A stretch of DNA of 64,000 nt. It comes from Neobacillus piezotolerans. Lineage in GTDB: Bacteria > Bacillota > Bacilli > Bacillales > Cytobacillaceae. The notes under the pieces are model-generated. The model saw only the letters and a program-made list of their open reading frames with translations, was not told where the DNA came from and did not search any database. Shown here piece by piece: positions 26,477 to 34,550 of the stretch; positions within the stretch are counted from its first letter, which is position 1; each line of letters opens with the position of its first letter. The stretch is taken from NCBI RefSeq assembly GCF_003362805.1, contig NZ_QNQT01000008.1, positions 155,464 through 219,463 on the forward strand, read 5' to 3'. The translations under genes were made by a program, and so were the position numbers.

Positions 26477-26512
26477 CCTGTGTAGAATTAATCTGCACAG
26501 GTTTATTCTTTT
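26477..26512 (+). terminator. first terminator after the coat gene pair
   Basis: CCTGTG / CACAGG (26477-26482 / 26496-26501) with an extra AG/CT pair inside, followed by TTTATTCTTTT. Confidence 0.75.
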
Positions 26513-26569
26513 ATAGGATGTGACCTTTTGGTTAATATTGTTTAAAGATAGTCTAAAAGGACCTTAGAA

Positions 26570-26606
26570 AATACCGGATGGCTACTCCGGTATTGTTTAT
26601 TTTTTG
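26570..26606 (+). terminator. second terminator after the coat gene pair
   Basis: Perfect 9-bp stem AATACCGGA / TCCGGTATT (26570-26578 / 26586-26594), loop TGGCTAC, then GTTTATTTTTT. The rest of the 460-bp gap up to the MscS gene holds only a doubtful small membrane ORF. Confidence 0.85.
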
Positions 26607-26767
26607 GTAAAAAAAGGCTGGTTCGCTAATGGAAACCTAAGGTATTCCTTCAAAATTTCTGTGTTTAGAGTAGTTGTTTCTGCCAAAATAGAGAACAAGC
26701 AGTTTTGCCTGAATGCCATAGGCTTTGATTGTATACGGGGAACGGGCTGTTTTTATTTTTCAAAGGA

Positions 26768-26944
26768 ATGGCGAGTACCTCCTGGCCGATGTATATACCT
26801 TGGGGGGCCGCAGCGATGTTTATAACGGGATTCGGACAGGTATATTTCCGTATAAAGGAAGAAAAATGTGGTGATATACGTGATAGAATTGCTCCCTTTT
26901 CTAAAAGGGATAACCACTGGCAATGTTGTTTCGTTTTTCATTGA
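26768..26944 (+). CDS. possible small membrane protein, doubtful
   Basis: The open frame contains ASTSWPMYIPWGAAAMFITGFGQVYFRIKEE; its middle part is one clear hydrophobic segment followed by charged residues, which looks like a real small membrane protein. The start is poor (AAAGGA is only 2 bp from the ATG), and the frame overlaps the MscS gene by 77 bp, ending in unlikely residues. It may be a degraded or frameshifted small gene. Family not recognised. Confidence 0.25.
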   Translation: MASTSWPMYIPWGAAAMFITGFGQVYFRIKEEKCGDIRDRIAPFSKRDNHWQCCFVFH

Positions 26945-27929
26945 CGCGGGGCTGATCCTGATTGGAAACTGGCTCCTTAAAACGATTGCAAAGCTGGTCC
27001 AATTAAAAAATCCGGAAAGCAAAAACAAGTTCCTTCCCGCTGTGGGTTCGCTTCTGAACTGGTTATCTTTTTATGGTATCGTCATTTTGTTCCTTTTTCA
27101 CTTTTCAACTACAAAATGGCTTTTGAAACCTTTGTATTCGAAAGATGGCATAAAGGTCTCCGCTCTTCTGATCATTGTCGCGTTCATGATTGTCACATTG
27201 GCAAGCAGGATTATCAGGCTGTTTACAAGGTATGTGCTGGCCAATGTATACGAACATTACAACGTTGACAGAGGGCTTAGCTACACCATCAACCAGATAA
27301 TTTATTATACCGTCATGATTGCCGCGCTTGCCTTCAGTTTTACGATTGTCGGGATTAACCTGACAGCCCTCGGTGCAATCTTTGGCGTCCTTGGAATCGG
27401 AATTGGATTTGGTATGCGGAATATTGCCGGTAACTTTGTTTCCGGGATTATCATCCTCTTTGAAAGGCCAATTGAGGTGGGAGAAGTCATCGAGGTTGAT
27501 GGCAAAATTGGCAGGGTTGAAAAAATTCGGCTCCGGTCGACGCTTATCAGGACTGCGAAGGAAGGCACTCTGATTATACCTAACCAATATTTTATTGAAA
27601 CGATCATCAAGAACCGGACCGGTGCCGAAATGAGAGCCGAGGTTAAGGTAAGCGTCAGCCAGGGGGTTGATTCGAAACTGGTGCATCGCCTGCTGGAAGA
27701 TGCCGTCGATCAAATAAAAGAAAACTGTGAAGGCATTCTGAAGTCATCCCAGCTTGAAATCAGATTCGTTAATTTCAGGAATAGCGCGATGGATTTCTTC
27801 GTTGAATTGCCGGTTGCAAATTTTGAAGTTAAGGAAAAGGTCGAAAGCGAATTGCGGCATTCAATTTCAATGCTTTTTAATGAGCATAAAATAAAAATGC
27901 CGCCAATTTTAACAGATTCAGAAAAATGA
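26868..27929 (+). CDS. MscS-family mechanosensitive ion channel
   Basis: Releases solutes on hypo-osmotic shock. The 353-aa protein has four to five hydrophobic segments, then the pore helix rich in Gly and Ala (ALGAIFGVLGIGIGFG) and the beta domain starting at FVSGIIILFERPIEVGE, both MscS signatures. The start is GTG 26868 (GTG 26871 equally possible), with AAAGGAAG about 6 bp upstream. No auxiliary regulatory domain follows the core, so it is a small-conductance-type channel with a short C-terminus. Confidence 0.92.
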   Translation: MVIYVIELLPFLKGITTGNVVSFFIDAGLILIGNWLLKTIAKLVQLKNPESKNKFLPAVGSLLNWLSFYGIVILFLFHFSTTKWLLKPLYSKDGIKVSALLIIVAFMIVTLASRIIRLFTRYVLANVYEHYNVDRGLSYTINQIIYYTVMIAALAFSFTIVGINLTALGAIFGVLGIGIGFGMRNIAGNFVSGIIILFERPIEVGEVIEVDGKIGRVEKIRLRSTLIRTAKEGTLIIPNQYFIETIIKNRTGAEMRAEVKVSVSQGVDSKLVHRLLEDAVDQIKENCEGILKSSQLEIRFVNFRNSAMDFFVELPVANFEVKEKVESELRHSISMLFNEHKIKMPPILTDSEK

Positions 27930-28022
27930 ATTCCCTGTATTTTTGCCAATGAAGAAAATTCCTGTTTTTATGGAAGGTTTTAACGGGTAAATGCTAGTAA
28001 GACATACAAAGGAGGATTTCTC

Positions 28023-28301
28023 ATGGCTGGTAAAAACAATCATATCCATTCCGAAGAACAGGCAGAGTATTTTAAAGACAGGGCGGGTACTGATGAAGCG
28101 CGGTTCCATGTCGTTCCCCATGACGAGGAAGGCTGGGCGGTCAAGCGGGAAGGGGAAAATGACCCTGAAATGACAAGCGGATCCAAGTCGGAAGCCGTTG
28201 ATGTGGCAAAACGCCTTGCGGAAGAGGCTGGAACGATGGCCTACATTCACAACGAAGAGGGACGAATAGAATTACAGCATAATTATCAGGATAACGATTA
28301 A
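28023..28301 (+). CDS. DUF2188 domain protein
   Basis: A 92-aa soluble protein with the DUF2188 pattern: FHVVPHDEEGWAVKREGE, then KSEAVDVAKRLAEEAG and AYIHNEEGRIE. Members of this domain are small, often stress-associated proteins of unknown function. ACAAAGGAGG precedes the ATG. Monocistronic, with its own hairpin terminator. Confidence 0.85.
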   Translation: MAGKNNHIHSEEQAEYFKDRAGTDEARFHVVPHDEEGWAVKREGENDPEMTSGSKSEAVDVAKRLAEEAGTMAYIHNEEGRIELQHNYQDND

Positions 28302-28366
28302 AAACTAAAAATAACCGACTGATAGGAGATTAATATTTAGTGAAAAATTTTTTGAAGCTAATAATG

Positions 28367-28396
28367 CCGGCGGGAAATTTCCCTGCCGGTTATTTA
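28367..28396 (+). terminator. hairpin terminator after the DUF2188 gene
   Basis: CCGGC-GGG, loop AAATTT, CCC-T-GCCGG (28367-28389) with one bulged T, then TTATTTAATTA. The following 190 bp up to 28583 hold nothing recognised apart from short GC-rich inverted pieces. Confidence 0.65.
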
Positions 28397-28583
28397 ATTA
28401 ATAAAGCAAATATAGCGGAAAGGAATGTGAAGGGGGGAATAGCGTAAAAACCGAGCGCCTCGGAAAGCGTCTGCAGTCAGGGATCCAATTTGGGAATCAC
28501 AACTCTTCAGCAACTATGACGAATAGCTTAGGGAAACCGCTCTACCAAAAAACAGACAATGGGTTGTTTATTTACGGCAGGCA

Positions 28584-28919
28584 CTATTCAGCTTGGCGGA
28601 AAGTGTAATCACGATACCTTATTTCCTCGGTCCTTGTTCCAGGTTTCCTTTCAATGATTTTTCCTTCCTTATCCTTAATGACCTCATATTCCTTGTATGT
28701 TTCAATAATATAACCATTGTTTTTTCGCTCATCTACAAGAATCATTTCGTATTCAGGAAAATTTCTGGAAACAGGGCGTGTAACCGCGGGGGCGGGTTGG
28801 GGTGTTTCCGTTTCATAATAATAGTCATTGTTTAGAAAAGAAAATGGAGAATCCAAATAGGCCGCGGCTATAATCAGCAAACCAAGGCACATTAGATGGA
28901 AGTTATTTTGCTTTCCCAT
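28584..28919 (-). CDS. uncharacterised protein with N-terminal membrane anchor
   Basis: Not recognised. 111 aa: a hydrophobic segment at about residues 8-24 (HLMCLGLLIIAAAYL), a Pro-rich stretch (ETPQPAPAVTRPVSR), and a charged C-terminus with the repeated glutamate pattern YKEYEVIKDKEGKIIERKPG. It is probably anchored in the membrane with the tail outside. ATG 28919 has GAGGTG about 6 bp upstream; GTG 28928 overlaps that site. It lies alone between the DUF2188 and MFS genes. Confidence 0.7.
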   Translation of the reverse strand: MGKQNNFHLMCLGLLIIAAAYLDSPFSFLNNDYYYETETPQPAPAVTRPVSRNFPEYEMILVDERKNNGYIIETYKEYEVIKDKEGKIIERKPGTRTEEIRYRDYTFRQAE

Positions 28920-28980
28920 TTTGTCCACCTCGTTCTATGTATGGTTGTACAATATATGCTGGAAAAGCCAATTTATCCAT

Positions 28981-29014
28981 CAAAAAAGCGGCCGGTAAGA
29001 AAAACCGGCCGCTT
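28981..29014 (-). terminator. terminator of the MFS gene
   Basis: Perfect 11-bp stem AAGCGGCCGGT / ACCGGCCGCTT (28986-28996 / 29004-29014). On the minus strand it is followed by TTTTTTG, 44 bp after the MFS stop codon. Confidence 0.9.
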
Positions 29015-29057
29015 CTAAGCGGGAGGGTGAAGTGTTTAACTTCCTTATGAATGTCAT

Positions 29058-30227
29058 TTAAGAAAGGGCACCATGCTTCAACCGCGTATGATAAACACGG
29101 TAAAGGAATAGGGCCGCAATCGATAAAACCGCTCCAGAAATATACGGCAGGCCAATCGAAATGGAATAAAGCAGCCCTCCAAGAGGCGGCCCGGCGATTC
29201 TCCCCAAAGAATCGAAGGAAGAGAGGAGGCCGGTAACACTGCCATGCCCCGTATTGATGGTTTTCGTCAGCACTGAGGAAACACTCGGCCTGATAACGCC
29301 ATTTCCAATGCCAAAAATCGTCAGGAACACCGCCGCGGTCGTAAAGCTGTCCACAAGAAGGATCAGGGCAAAACCGATTGCTGAAACAATGATTCCTCCC
29401 TGGATGACTTTTCCTTCACCGAATTTTTTCGTAAGCCTTCCGATCAGACCACCCTGGACAAATGCTCCGGCGAGGCCCATGATCATAAAAATATACCCAA
29501 GGCTTGTAGAATCAAGCCCCGCCCGTTTGGCCGCAAAATAAGCGAAAGTTGCTTCAAGCCCCGCAAGCGACAGGGATATGAAAAATTGCAAAAAGAACAG
29601 CATGCCGGAAGCGCCTCGGAGAGCCACACTGAAAGGGGCCTTTTGTTGGGAATTTCTGCCCCTGCTTTCCTTTGATGAAGATTCCTGAAGCAATAACGCC
29701 ACAAGCACAAGGGTCAAAATGGAAGAACAGCCTGCCAGGACGAACGGAAGGCTCATGCTGCTTTTTGAAAAAATCCCGCCGATTGCCGGTCCGAAAACAA
29801 ATCCCATGCCGACCGCGGCTCCGACGATTCCCATGCCTTTACTGCGGTTTTCAGGAGTTGTTATATCCGCGACATACGCCATCACAGTTGGCATGTTCGC
29901 CGATGATAACAAGCCGCCAATAATTCTTGCCGCGAACAGCATCCATAAAGAGCCGGCAAATGCCATTAAAAAGAAGGAGATTGCAAGTCCCGCAATGCCG
30001 GCAAGCATGACAGGCTTCCTGCCGATTTTATCCGAAATCCTTCCCCACATCGGGGCAAACAAAAGCTGCATCAAAGAATAGACGGCCATAAGGAGGCCAA
30101 GCTGGGTAGGGGTTGCTCCAAGGTTTTCCGCATAGAAGGGCAAAACCGGAATAATGATCCCAAAACCAACCATTACTAAAAACATAACCAGAAACAATAT
30201 AGGCAAAGCCTTTTTTGTATTAACCAT
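29058..30227 (-). CDS. MFS drug/H+ antiporter family transporter
   Basis: Twelve-helix major facilitator of the DHA1 / tetracycline-multidrug type, 389 aa. Motif A is GRISDKIGRKPVML after helix 2; the antiporter motif C is AAVGMGFVFGPAIGG in helix 5. The N-terminus (FLVMVGFGIIIPVLPFYAENLG) is characteristic. ATG 30227 has GGGAGTGA about 7 bp upstream; an in-frame TTG at 30248 lies before that site. A candidate promoter with an overlapping dyad lies at 30297-30324. Substrate unknown. Confidence 0.9.
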   Translation of the reverse strand: MVNTKKALPILFLVMFLVMVGFGIIIPVLPFYAENLGATPTQLGLLMAVYSLMQLLFAPMWGRISDKIGRKPVMLAGIAGLAISFFLMAFAGSLWMLFAARIIGGLLSSANMPTVMAYVADITTPENRSKGMGIVGAAVGMGFVFGPAIGGIFSKSSMSLPFVLAGCSSILTLVLVALLLQESSSKESRGRNSQQKAPFSVALRGASGMLFFLQFFISLSLAGLEATFAYFAAKRAGLDSTSLGYIFMIMGLAGAFVQGGLIGRLTKKFGEGKVIQGGIIVSAIGFALILLVDSFTTAAVFLTIFGIGNGVIRPSVSSVLTKTINTGHGSVTGLLSSFDSLGRIAGPPLGGLLYSISIGLPYISGAVLSIAALFLYRVYHTRLKHGALS

Positions 30228-30296
30228 CGAGTTCACTCCCAAGACCAATTACAACATTGCAGCACACACAAAAATACTATTAAAAGGGCTAAGATA

Positions 30297-30324
30297 ATCT
30301 TATATTTTATAAGGAAAAAGTCAA
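30297..30324 (-). promoter_or_regulatory. candidate promoter of the MFS gene
   Basis: On the minus strand TTGACT (30324-30319) and TAAGAT (30302-30297) are 16 bp apart. The dyad CTTATA-TTT-TATAAG (30299-30313) covers the -10 box, a possible operator for a local repressor; none is encoded next to it. Confidence 0.4.
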
Positions 30325-30436
30325 ATATTACGTTTTTAGGGACACTTTATCCAAACGAAGGAATTTAGGGAAGCTAAATTTAAAAGAACAGGCGGAATCC
30401 AAAGCAATTTCAAATCGCTATCAATATGCTAGTGAA

Positions 30437-30456
30437 TTGATAGCGTTCGCTATCAA
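30437..30456. repeat. perfect 20-bp inverted repeat
   Basis: TTGATAGCG-TT-CGCTATCAA, a near-perfect palindrome located between the SGNH hydrolase terminator and the MFS promoter. It lacks a T run, so it is more like a protein-binding site than a terminator. Confidence 0.6.
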
Positions 30457-30463
30457 ATAAATA

Positions 30464-30489
30464 GCTGTCCGCAAACCATTGCGGACAGC
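30464..30489 (-). terminator. terminator of the SGNH hydrolase gene
   Basis: Perfect 11-bp stem GCTGTCCGCAA / TTGCGGACAGC with loop ACCA, 11 bp after the hydrolase stop on the minus strand, followed by TATTTATTT. Confidence 0.75.
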
Positions 30490-30499
30490 CATTCACACG

Positions 30500-31297
30500 T
30501 TATTTCGAGAACTTGAGTTTCAGACGCTTGTCGCCGAGCGCGACAATCTGCTCCTCGGCCAATTTTGCCAGAACTTCTTGACCCGCCAAAGTAGGATGGA
30601 TGTCCTTAGGCAGTATGTACGCTGCCTGCTTTCCATCGAAAGCAATGAATGCATCGGCGATTAATATTGAACCGGCATTTGCTTGGGGAAGGATAACGGC
30701 TTTATTTACTAGCTGAAGAACCTCCTGGCCAAGCATATTGAGTGGCAATGTAGCAGGTTTACTTGGGTCATAGCCAAACGGATTGTACAGCGTGTATAAA
30801 ATCACTGGTGCGTCCGTTTTCGACTTAATGTGTTCGATGATTTTGTCCAGGTTTGCCGATAATTCGGCGGCCGCCTCTAAGGATTTGTACAGAACTATGT
30901 CTCTATTGAACGGTATTTTGCCATTCACCATGTCCATAATCCCTGTTTTCTGGAGAAGGTCATTGCTGCCAATGTTCAATGTAATGATATCTGCTTTCCG
31001 GATCGCATCCGTAAACTCAGGATTTTGTTCAATTGCTGATAGCAGCTCCGAGGACGTCCAGCCTGGCTGGCTGAGATTTGTTACCTTATGGTCCCGTTCA
31101 CCGATCAAGTTCGGGAACGCGGATTCGGATGGCTTGGACTTATCCTCGTCAAGGTTCCAGCCGTAGGTGATCGAATCACCAAGCGATACAATTTTCAGCT
31201 TTTTCCCGCCTACGTTTGCTGCTGATACAGTTGGCGCGAAAATGGCGCCAAACAGGAGAATGAATACTAGCATCATATTCATTTTTGATTGCTTCAT
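30500..31297 (-). CDS. secreted SGNH/GDSL hydrolase
   Basis: Extracellular esterase or lipase of the GDSL family, 265 aa. A signal peptide (hydrophobic core MMLVFILLFGAIFAPTVSA, cleavage after SAA or nearby) precedes the catalytic block SLGDSITYG with the nucleophile Ser. Then come the block III IGSNDLL and DIHPTLAG with the catalytic Asp and His. AAGGAGGAAG precedes the ATG. It resembles the small LipC/YpmR-like lipases of Bacillus; natural substrate unknown. Confidence 0.9.
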   Translation of the reverse strand: MKQSKMNMMLVFILLFGAIFAPTVSAANVGGKKLKIVSLGDSITYGWNLDEDKSKPSESAFPNLIGERDHKVTNLSQPGWTSSELLSAIEQNPEFTDAIRKADIITLNIGSNDLLQKTGIMDMVNGKIPFNRDIVLYKSLEAAAELSANLDKIIEHIKSKTDAPVILYTLYNPFGYDPSKPATLPLNMLGQEVLQLVNKAVILPQANAGSILIADAFIAFDGKQAAYILPKDIHPTLAGQEVLAKLAEEQIVALGDKRLKLKFSK

Positions 31298-31454
31298 CGT
31301 CTTCCTCCTTTACTATTGTGTTCAACCTTGATTATATTTCAAATTTTCCGATAATAATATAAACATATTCCGCCATCTTTTGCGGGCACCACACTGTTTT
31401 GGCAGTGGCGCTTCCGTTTTGTATCTTTTATGATGATAGGAAGGGGGAATTGCT

Positions 31455-32333
31455 GTGAAAATTATCGTTGCCGGGATACCAAGCTGCGCTGGCGGATTGC
31501 ATCCAGGTACTGAACTCGCGCCTGATGCTTTGAGAAAAACCAATCTGCTGCCATCTCTATTAAAAATGGATTGTACTGTTGTAGACAGAGGAAATCTTTT
31601 GCAAGGGAAAATGCTGGCCAGGCATAATATACCGCCTGTGCGGAACTGGCCCGCGCCCAGGGAAGTGTGGGATGAAATTGTCGAAACGAAAGAAACGATT
31701 TTTGAAAAGGATGCTTTTTCGGTCATCCTAGGAGGCGATTGCAGCATCGTAGTGGGGGCTTTTACGGCATTCCAACAGATGTTTGGGGAAAATACATATC
31801 TTATCGTCGTTGATGGGCATCTCGATACGGTGGCTCCCCAAGCGAACCGCTGCATCGGAGCTGCGGGGATGGGCCTCTGGTTCCTTACCCAGGACACTCA
31901 TGTTTGGTGGACAGGAAATCGTATCCCAGCAGGAAGGATAAAGGCGATAGGCACGCATACTCCCGGTGAACAGCTTGGAATCGAGCACATTCCTTATGAA
32001 AAGTTCCATACAGAAGAGGGAATCGAAGAACTTTCCCGGATTTTGGTAAGTATTCCTGAGGATGCTGGCATTCTTGTCCATTTTGATGTGGATGTCCTTC
32101 ATGAAAGCATCATGCCCGCGGCTTATTCGCCTAGCAGTACCGGGCTGGATTTCAAAACCGCCTCAGTTTTGTTCTCAGTCCTCCTAAGGGACACACGGGT
32201 TAAGGGTATTGAAATAACCGAATTCGCAGCCGGCATGGAAGGGGCGGCCAAAAGCGCGGAAACGATAGCCGATTTGCTTATTAAAGGCCTAAATGCGCGG
32301 AAAACCATTTCTGCTAGTGGGGAATACGTATGA
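31455..32333 (+). CDS. arginase/agmatinase-fold protein with altered metal site
   Basis: Ureohydrolase-fold protein, 292 aa. The three metal motifs are recognisable but altered: GGDCS where arginases have GGDHS, VVDGHLD where DAHxD is usual, and HFDVDVLHESIMP for the SxDxDxxDP motif. The first His ligand is therefore a Cys. GTG 31455 follows AAGGGGG at 7 bp. It overlaps the next acetyltransferase gene by ATGA, so they form an operon. It may use a different metal or a different amidine substrate; that is inference from the residue change. Confidence 0.85.
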   Translation: MKIIVAGIPSCAGGLHPGTELAPDALRKTNLLPSLLKMDCTVVDRGNLLQGKMLARHNIPPVRNWPAPREVWDEIVETKETIFEKDAFSVILGGDCSIVVGAFTAFQQMFGENTYLIVVDGHLDTVAPQANRCIGAAGMGLWFLTQDTHVWWTGNRIPAGRIKAIGTHTPGEQLGIEHIPYEKFHTEEGIEELSRILVSIPEDAGILVHFDVDVLHESIMPAAYSPSSTGLDFKTASVLFSVLLRDTRVKGIEITEFAAGMEGAAKSAETIADLLIKGLNARKTISASGEYV

Positions 32334-32875
32334 TAATAGGAGATAAAGTAACGCTGAAGCCGCTGGTCGCTCAAGATCTCCCTGTTTTATGGGAAATGAT
32401 ATACGGGGATGAGGATGCTGAATGGAAGAAGTGGGATGCGCCCTATTTTCCTTTGAAAAGAAGAGAAAAAGATGAATATGTCAGCAGCATGAAAATCCTC
32501 CTTGAAGAAGGGCTTGATACAAGATGGGGAATCTGGGCAGGCGGGATGCTGGTCGGAAGCGTCTCCTGTTATTGGGAACACAAGCCTTCAAACTGGCTTG
32601 AAGCGGGCATTGTCCTTTATAACCCGGATTTTTGGAATGGAGGATATGGGACGGAAGCCTTCAAACTTTGGATCGGGCATCTTTTCGAACATTTTCCAAT
32701 CCACCGAATCGGCTATACAACATGGTCAGGAAACAAAAGAATGATGAAGGTCGGCGAAAAACTTGGCATGAAAATGGAAGCCCGCATCAGAAAATGCAGG
32801 CTTTATAAAGGCATTTATTACGACTCGATAAAAATGGGGATTTTAAAAGAAGAATGGGAAGCGCTCCATTCTTAA
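32330..32875 (+). CDS. GNAT family N-acetyltransferase
   Basis: 181-aa acetyltransferase of the RimJ/RimL-like branch. Acetyl-CoA binding region: WNGGYGTEAFKLW; beta-strand block WLEAGIVLYNPDFW precedes it, and KVGEKLGMKMEARIRK is the usual C-terminal GNAT segment. Coupled to the arginase-like gene by a 4-bp overlap, so the two products may act on the same small amine or guanidino compound. Specific substrate unknown. Confidence 0.9.
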   Translation: MIIGDKVTLKPLVAQDLPVLWEMIYGDEDAEWKKWDAPYFPLKRREKDEYVSSMKILLEEGLDTRWGIWAGGMLVGSVSCYWEHKPSNWLEAGIVLYNPDFWNGGYGTEAFKLWIGHLFEHFPIHRIGYTTWSGNKRMMKVGEKLGMKMEARIRKCRLYKGIYYDSIKMGILKEEWEALHS

Positions 32876-32880
32876 GAATT

Positions 32881-32916
32881 AAAAAACGCCATTGATTAAC
32901 TCAACGGCGTTTTTGC
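32881..32916. terminator. bidirectional terminator
   Basis: AAAAAACGCC ... GGCGTTTTT with inner TTGA / TCAA pairs and loop TTAAC. It separates the convergent acetyltransferase (+) and ABC permease (-) genes. Confidence 0.88.
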
Positions 32917-34550
32917 TATTTTACAGCCTTCCTCGCTGTTTCCGATACAAAATCGGCTAGAACGACCAGAACCATATAGCACAAGAGCAGCAATGTAAGT
33001 TCCGAATAGTGGAAGAAACTCATGCTCAGCTTAAACTGCTGGCCAAGCCCGCCGGCGCCGACAAATCCGACAACGATGGTCGTCCTCATGATGACTTCCC
33101 AGCGGTAAAGGATGTATGTCAGGAATTTAGGCAAAACGGCAGGGAGAACCCCATAGAATAGGCACTGCCATTTGGAGGCGCCCGCACTGGCAAGGTTCCG
33201 GACGGGCCTCGGATCCATATCTTCAATGACCTCAGCCCAAAGCTTTCCGAGGATCCCAAAATTATGGAGGGCTAGTGCAATCGCTCCCGGGAGAAGGCCA
33301 GGTTTTAAAATAAAGACAATCATCATCGCCCAGACAAGTTCCGGCACCGCCCGTGAAAAAATGTAGGAAACGCGGACTAGTGCAAAAAGCGGCCAATCAT
33401 ACCATCGCTTCCAAGAGGTAAGGCTGCCATCGGCGATATTCCTTGCCGCGGGTATTACAGTCAGGAACGCCGCTATCGTCGCGAAGCCTATCGCCATGAT
33501 GCTCATGACCAGCGTCTCCATCGTCAATTTAACCGCGTTTCCCCAGCTCGAAGGCTGCATGAAAGCAGGAATTTCTTCACCAATCCCGAGCATGCCGCCA
33601 AAAAACTTCGCTGCGTAATCCGCATTTTCTTTTGTAAAAAGGGACGAGAGGCTGGCTCCTTCAGCAAAATAAACGTAGTACCAAGAAACGATTACAAGCA
33701 CGGCCGCGAACATCGCTGAAGCCTTGCCCCAGTTCCGTTTGCCAGCTCTATTAAGCAGAGAGCGCCGGACAAGGCTGCTCCACCAATCGACGAGAATGAC
33801 AAGGGCGATTAAAAAATATACGTATGTCCATACTTCACTGTATTTTACATCCGCAAGTGATAATTGAATTTGATATCCTAGGCCGCCAAGCCCGACAAAG
33901 CTCATAATGGCTGATGAACGGATGGCGCATTCATACCTGTACATCGTATAGCTGACAAAATCGGCGCGTACCAAAGGGAGATAGCCGTAGAACAGCAATT
34001 GGAGACGCGAAGCCCCCGCTGTTTTAAGGGCAGTGATGGGCTCAAGCGGGACATCTGCGAGCATATCTGCAAAAATCCTGCCCAGGATGCCTCCGTATGG
34101 GATGGCAAGCGCAAAAATAGCTGCATACGGCGATAAGCCGACCGAAGCAACGAACAGCCACGACCAGACAAGTTCGTGAATCGACCGTGTGAACCCAAGG
34201 ATTCCCCGAAAGAAAAGTTTGGAGAAAAATTTGGCGCTTTTGCCATTCGACAGGACCCCTGATGCGAGTACGCCGGCAACGAACGCATACATGAACGCAA
34301 GTGACATGCCAGCCGTGGCATAGGCCATGGTCAGCCAGGAAGCATGGATGCCAAGCTTCAGGACTTCCAAAGTAATAGTGGGAGAGACAAGTCCTTTGAA
34401 AATCTCAACGACCATGGCTCCTCCGCCCGCATGCAATAGCCCGGGGCCCCAGTCCACAGACAAAAGGCTCCATCCAAATACAAGGAATAAAACAGCAGTC
34501 AGGGCAAGGCGCTTATGCCTTAACGCGGTAAATGACAATGGCCTATCCAT
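32916..34550 (-). CDS. fused double-permease of a PhnE-type ABC importer (putative selenate/oxyanion)
   Basis: Integral membrane subunit, 544 aa, made of two PhnE-like permease halves in one chain. Each half has its own EAA-type coupling motif: ITALKTAGASRLQLLFYGYLP near residue 190, and VRNLASAGASKWQCLFYGVLP near residue 450. FVGLGGLGYQIQ and FVGAGGLGQQFK follow in the same relative positions, showing an internal duplication. The start overlaps the ATPase gene by 8 bp. The partner binding protein is of the putative selenate type, and selD, selA and selenoprotein genes lie about 8-10 kb away, so selenium oxyanion import is the favoured inference; phosphonate or phosphite is the alternative. 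Confidence 0.88.
   Translation of the reverse strand: MDRPLSFTALRHKRLALTAVLFLVFGWSLLSVDWGPGLLHAGGGAMVVEIFKGLVSPTITLEVLKLGIHASWLTMAYATAGMSLAFMYAFVAGVLASGVLSNGKSAKFFSKLFFRGILGFTRSIHELVWSWLFVASVGLSPYAAIFALAIPYGGILGRIFADMLADVPLEPITALKTAGASRLQLLFYGYLPLVRADFVSYTMYRYECAIRSSAIMSFVGLGGLGYQIQLSLADVKYSEVWTYVYFLIALVILVDWWSSLVRRSLLNRAGKRNWGKASAMFAAVLVIVSWYYVYFAEGASLSSLFTKENADYAAKFFGGMLGIGEEIPAFMQPSSWGNAVKLTMETLVMSIMAIGFATIAAFLTVIPAARNIADGSLTSWKRWYDWPLFALVRVSYIFSRAVPELVWAMMIVFILKPGLLPGAIALALHNFGILGKLWAEVIEDMDPRPVRNLASAGASKWQCLFYGVLPAVLPKFLTYILYRWEVIMRTTIVVGFVGAGGLGQQFKLSMSFFHYSELTLLLLCYMVLVVLADFVSETARKAVK

Noticed and set aside
26604..26825. Plus-strand open frame starting at TTG near the second coat terminator
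   Set aside because: It begins in the terminator T run, has no ribosome binding site, and its residues do not resemble a protein family.
28397..28583. Possible structured RNA between the DUF2188 gene and the 111-aa gene
   Set aside because: Some GC-rich pieces are present, but no known riboswitch or RNA pattern could be matched and no clear promoter or terminator frames it.
29032..29061. Nine-codon frame GTG...TAA with GGGAGGGTGA upstream
   Set aside because: Very short, no leader-peptide features, and it lies in the downstream region of the minus-strand MFS gene; probably chance.
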